Made by a program: the position numbers and the translations under genes. Under the pieces are notes generated by a model, which saw only the letters and a list, made by a program, of their open reading frames with translations, was not told where the DNA came from and did no database searches. 64,000 bases of DNA from Cardinalis cardinalis (lineage: Eukaryota; Chordata; Aves; Passeriformes; Cardinalidae), in NCBI GenBank assembly GCA_014549065.1, contig JACDOX010000051.1, positions 2,233,428 through 2,297,427 of the forward strand, in the 5' to 3' direction. Shown in pieces: positions 61,901-64,000 of the stretch. Each line of letters opens with the position of its first letter. Within the stretch, counting starts at the first letter, position 1.

Positions 61901-64000
61901 ATGAGCAGCAGGCAATCTGATGTAATCTTTATTCTTAAATCCTAATTTTCCAAAGTAATCTAGTTTCAGTCATTTCATTAACTAGTAAATAATGATTTTA
62001 GCCTTCTTGTTTTCTTACACTGCTGCAGTAAAGTGAACAATCCTCAAATGTAAAAGCTGGAGATTAATACAGTTTTAATTGATCAAAATTGAGTGCAGGC
62101 ACTTGCTTTTTTCAGCATCTTGTATGGCATTGCAGCTGTTTGAGGCAGCTTCTGATTGGTGTCTGTGCCAAAAGATCCTTGTGTTTGTACTGGTAATAGG
62201 AGAATCATTGCTTTCACTTTCCTCATTCAGCCATCAGCTAAAAATACTGTTTAAAAATTTTAGGAGATCTTAAAACATTGCTTCTCCAAACTGGTGGGCC
62301 TAAAACTCAGTTATAATTGAGAGTTACTTAGAGAATTCAGCCAAGTGCAGACCTCTGTGCAGATGACTGAATCAGACAACAACAAGAAATGCAGCTTGAG
62401 GAAATTTGGGTCATCTCCAAGCACGTTCTGGTGTTGAAGAAGCAACTGTGAGTGCAGCTTTGTTCGTGTCTCTTGGCTAAGTTGTGTAAGGTCATCTTGC
62501 TGCATTTGGTATCCTGGATGATTTTATAACCTGTTTCCTAACAAATATAGAAGAAACTTGATGTCTTCACTGCTTTCCTTCCAGCAGCTTAGAAATAGGC
62601 AGTGTTTCCAGCCAAAATTTGAGGATGGAACATGATATTGCTAAGACAAAAAGCCATCTCCAGCATCTTGCAAGGGCTGTTATTTTTTTCTCTCTTCTGT
62701 AACTGATGGATTATCCTGTTTGTGTTGCTGATGCTTTCAGAAAGTGCTTTCTGCTGGTCCATATGATGGAAATAAATAAAAATAACCCCTTTGCCCAAAG
62801 GACTACAACCTTATGGATTTGGGAAGGTGGAAAAAAGCACTTGTGCTTAGCTGTACCTGGAGAACAGAGGGAAGATTTCTGTCTAGAATTGTCATTTACG
62901 TGCCTTTTCAGTCCTCATGTGCTTTTAATTGTAGGTTGCAGTCTCAAGAACTCATTTCAACATACCTCACATATACTATGACACTTGAAAAGCTGCTCTG
63001 AGTAGGCAGTGTTGTCAGCTATGAAGAACAGGCTTTGAAGTGTTTGTTTTAGTACTTTGAGATTTATATCTTGAATTCCAGAGATTTTTNGCAAGTGAAA
63101 ATGTGAATACCTTTGCTTGGGGCAGCAAGTTAATCCTAGGAGCAAAGGTATATTCCCACATTTCTGGGGAGAAGTGAATGTTCCCAGTAGCACTAAATTG
63201 CATCTATTTCTGCACTAAAATAAAAAGAGCAGTTTCTTGTATTGGCTGTGGTTTCCAGTCCTGTTTTGCTGTGCTTTGTCTGAATCTGCTCCCAGCAAGT
63301 GTGGCTGGCCTCAGTGATAAAAATAAACACAGAATAACTGAATTGCCCCTCGAGCAAACAGACTGTGAGCTCCGTGCGGGGTCAGACCAAGTGTGTCTGT
63401 CTGGCATTCCCAGGATGTGATGCAGGTAGATGTGAGTCCTGNACAGGATCAGACAGAAACAAACTCAGGGTTTTGTGCTGCTGATGCCAGAGCTGGTGGT
63501 GCCCTGACAAGGGTGGAGCTGCAGCTGCCCTGGAGAGGAGNAGGAAAGGTCACAGGGCTGGATGTNNAAGGTCAGGAGNATTGCCTGCTCATGGCAGATT
63601 AAGGAGCCACTGCAGAATTCCTGCTGTGCTGGTCCAGGATCAGCTTCTGAAGGTGTGAAATACCTGCTTTTTGTTTGAGGTTCATATTTGAGTTCTGTTG
63701 GTGTGTTAACCTACTCAAGGGCAGAGCCGATGGATAACCACCAACAACAGAAAACTGCCCAGAGTCCTCAGGTTCTTACCTTGCACTTTGTNTGCCAGAG
63801 CCAACCCTCCCAGCCCACCTTTTCTGAGGGGAATTCTGAGAGATTTTCAAGCTCTCTTACTGTGTCTGTCACAATAGTGTTTTATCAGTTTGTGGGTATC
63901 TGGTAGGATAGAACTAAACTTTGAAATTGTGTTGGACAAAAGGGTGATGTAGCAACTCTGTTCCTGACTCTACTCCATGACTATTGTTTTTCCTTCATAC
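46749..64000 (+). CDS. RNF145: RNF145, RING finger protein 145 (5' part; continues past the window)
   Basis: Two coding exons are inside the window, 46749-46932 and 55578-55686. They encode the first 97 complete residues of a family protein of roughly 660-690 residues. The N-terminus (MAAKEKLEAVLNVALRVPSI, then DVLYRWDVSSFFQQIQ) is almost identical to mammalian RNF145. RNF145 is a multi-pass ER membrane E3 ubiquitin ligase of the TRC8 type with a C-terminal RING-H2 domain. It takes part in sterol-regulated degradation of HMG-CoA reductase and in cholesterol homeostasis. The sterol-linked YLYF motif is present at residues 81-84. The downstream exons with the remaining membrane segments and the RING are not in the window. 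The last visible intron is longer than 8.3 kb. No break is seen in the visible part. Confidence 0.95.
50772..50793 (-). repeat. Homopolymer run T22 (A22 on the minus strand)
   Basis: An uninterrupted run of 22 T. It may be the tail of a minus-strand retroposed sequence or a simple repeat; no retroposon body was recognised. Confidence 0.8.
54256..54333 (-). mobile_element. Short CR1 LINE fragment, minus strand
   Basis: It contains 'ctccaggctgaacagccccaactctcccagtctgtcctcacagga' and 'ggtgctccagccctctggtc', which is typical reverse-complement CR1. It is only about 80 bases long, truncated at both sides. Confidence 0.8.
55578..55686 (+). CDS. RNF145: RNF145 exon 3, membrane segments with YLYF motif
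   Basis: The acceptor GTTACAG precedes the exon and the donor CCAG|GTAAGG follows. It has 109 bases and encodes residues 62-97 plus two bases of the next codon. It encodes a hydrophobic segment (YILSVVLLTL), a short PRQH turn, and a second hydrophobic segment containing YLYF (81-84) and ending AGHQIS. The phase matches exon 2 exactly. Confidence 0.95.
58094..58605 (-). repeat. LTR copy A (3' LTR of the antisense provirus)
   Basis: Reading plus, it starts TGAAATC and ends ...TTTACAACA. It shares with copy B 'gaacagcttgagctgggtgcct', 'accctcacagtc.atgcacccatcctgc' and 'aggtgggtgttggctgctttt'. Several indels separate the two copies. Confidence 0.65.
58598..59497 (-). pseudogene. Env-like remnant of the provirus, multiply broken
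   Basis: The minus-strand frame 58807-58598 holds a hydrophobic stretch of about 20 residues (rich in Leu, Ile, Val) followed by a basic/charged tail. This is the layout of a retroviral transmembrane Env end just before the 3' LTR. An upstream open piece (59497-59306) and short segments between are readable only in changing frames with in-frame stops. The Env identity is inferred from position and layout. The pieces cannot make a functional protein as they stand. Confidence 0.45.
60787..61277 (-). repeat. LTR copy B (5' LTR of the antisense provirus)
   Basis: It starts TGAAAGTGG and ends ...TTTACCACA on the plus strand. It is diverged from copy A by many substitutions and indels and carries five N calls. 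The divergence means an old insertion, or that the two copies came from different insertions. Confidence 0.65.

Larger units (their letters stand above)
55687..64000 (+). other. RNF145: RNF145 intron 3 (partial)
   Basis: At least 8.3 kb. It holds the antisense decayed provirus at about 58.09-61.28 kb. The remainder is AT-rich, with a GC-richer, N-rich patch at 63420-63640. No further RNF145 exon was recognised before the window ends. Confidence 0.75.

Overview
The window is vertebrate nuclear DNA from a bird, probably a passerine. The reasons are large spliced genes with GT-AG introns, dispersed CR1 LINE fragments (one with the typical ATTCTATGA 3' end), avian-type endogenous retrovirus LTRs, and three genes whose conceptual proteins match vertebrate families. 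It is a draft assembly: single N calls are scattered throughout and a 543-nt N gap lies at 30048-30590. No bacterial features (operons, CRISPR, IS elements) are present.

Layout. (1) 1.0-5.3 kb, plus strand: a complete four-exon secreted Kazal-type protease inhibitor gene, closest to SPINK6, with TATA-like box, signal peptide, six-cysteine Kazal domain and poly(A) signal. (2) 5.3-17.4 kb: intergenic DNA with CR1 debris, an orphan CpG-rich patch (about 9.77-10.09 kb) and a 43-bp x 9 minisatellite (10856-11242). (3) 17.4-30.6 kb, minus strand: UBLCP1, the ubiquitin-like-domain CTD/proteasome phosphatase. All 10 coding exons can be placed and give 318 aa. The 5' noncoding exon and promoter appear to fall in the CpG island broken by the N gap. 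A retroviral LTR sits in its first coding intron. (4) 30.6-37.1 kb: spacer with a CR1 copy starting beside the UBLCP1 island. (5) 37.1-64.0 kb, plus strand: the 5' part of RNF145, an ER-membrane RING E3 ligase. It has a CpG-island promoter with NRF1 and GC-box motifs, a GC-rich leader with two short upstream ORFs, the ATG exon (46749-46932) and the next exon (55578-55686). The rest lies beyond the window.

UBLCP1 and RNF145 are head-to-head (divergent), while the SPINK gene and UBLCP1 are tail-to-tail. The two large genes work in unrelated processes (nuclear proteasome dephosphorylation; sterol-linked ER ubiquitination). RNF145 introns carry a complete solo LTR (43222-43777) and a decayed antisense provirus (about 58.09-61.28 kb) with two LTRs and an env-like remnant.

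I found no new enzymatic or defence system. The points most worth a second look are a UBLCP1 splice acceptor with an A-tract where pyrimidines are expected, an upstream ORF in frame with RNF145, the higher-order structure of the minisatellite, a SPINK gene lying next to UBLCP1, and the nearly identical cores of two LTRs 16 kb apart.
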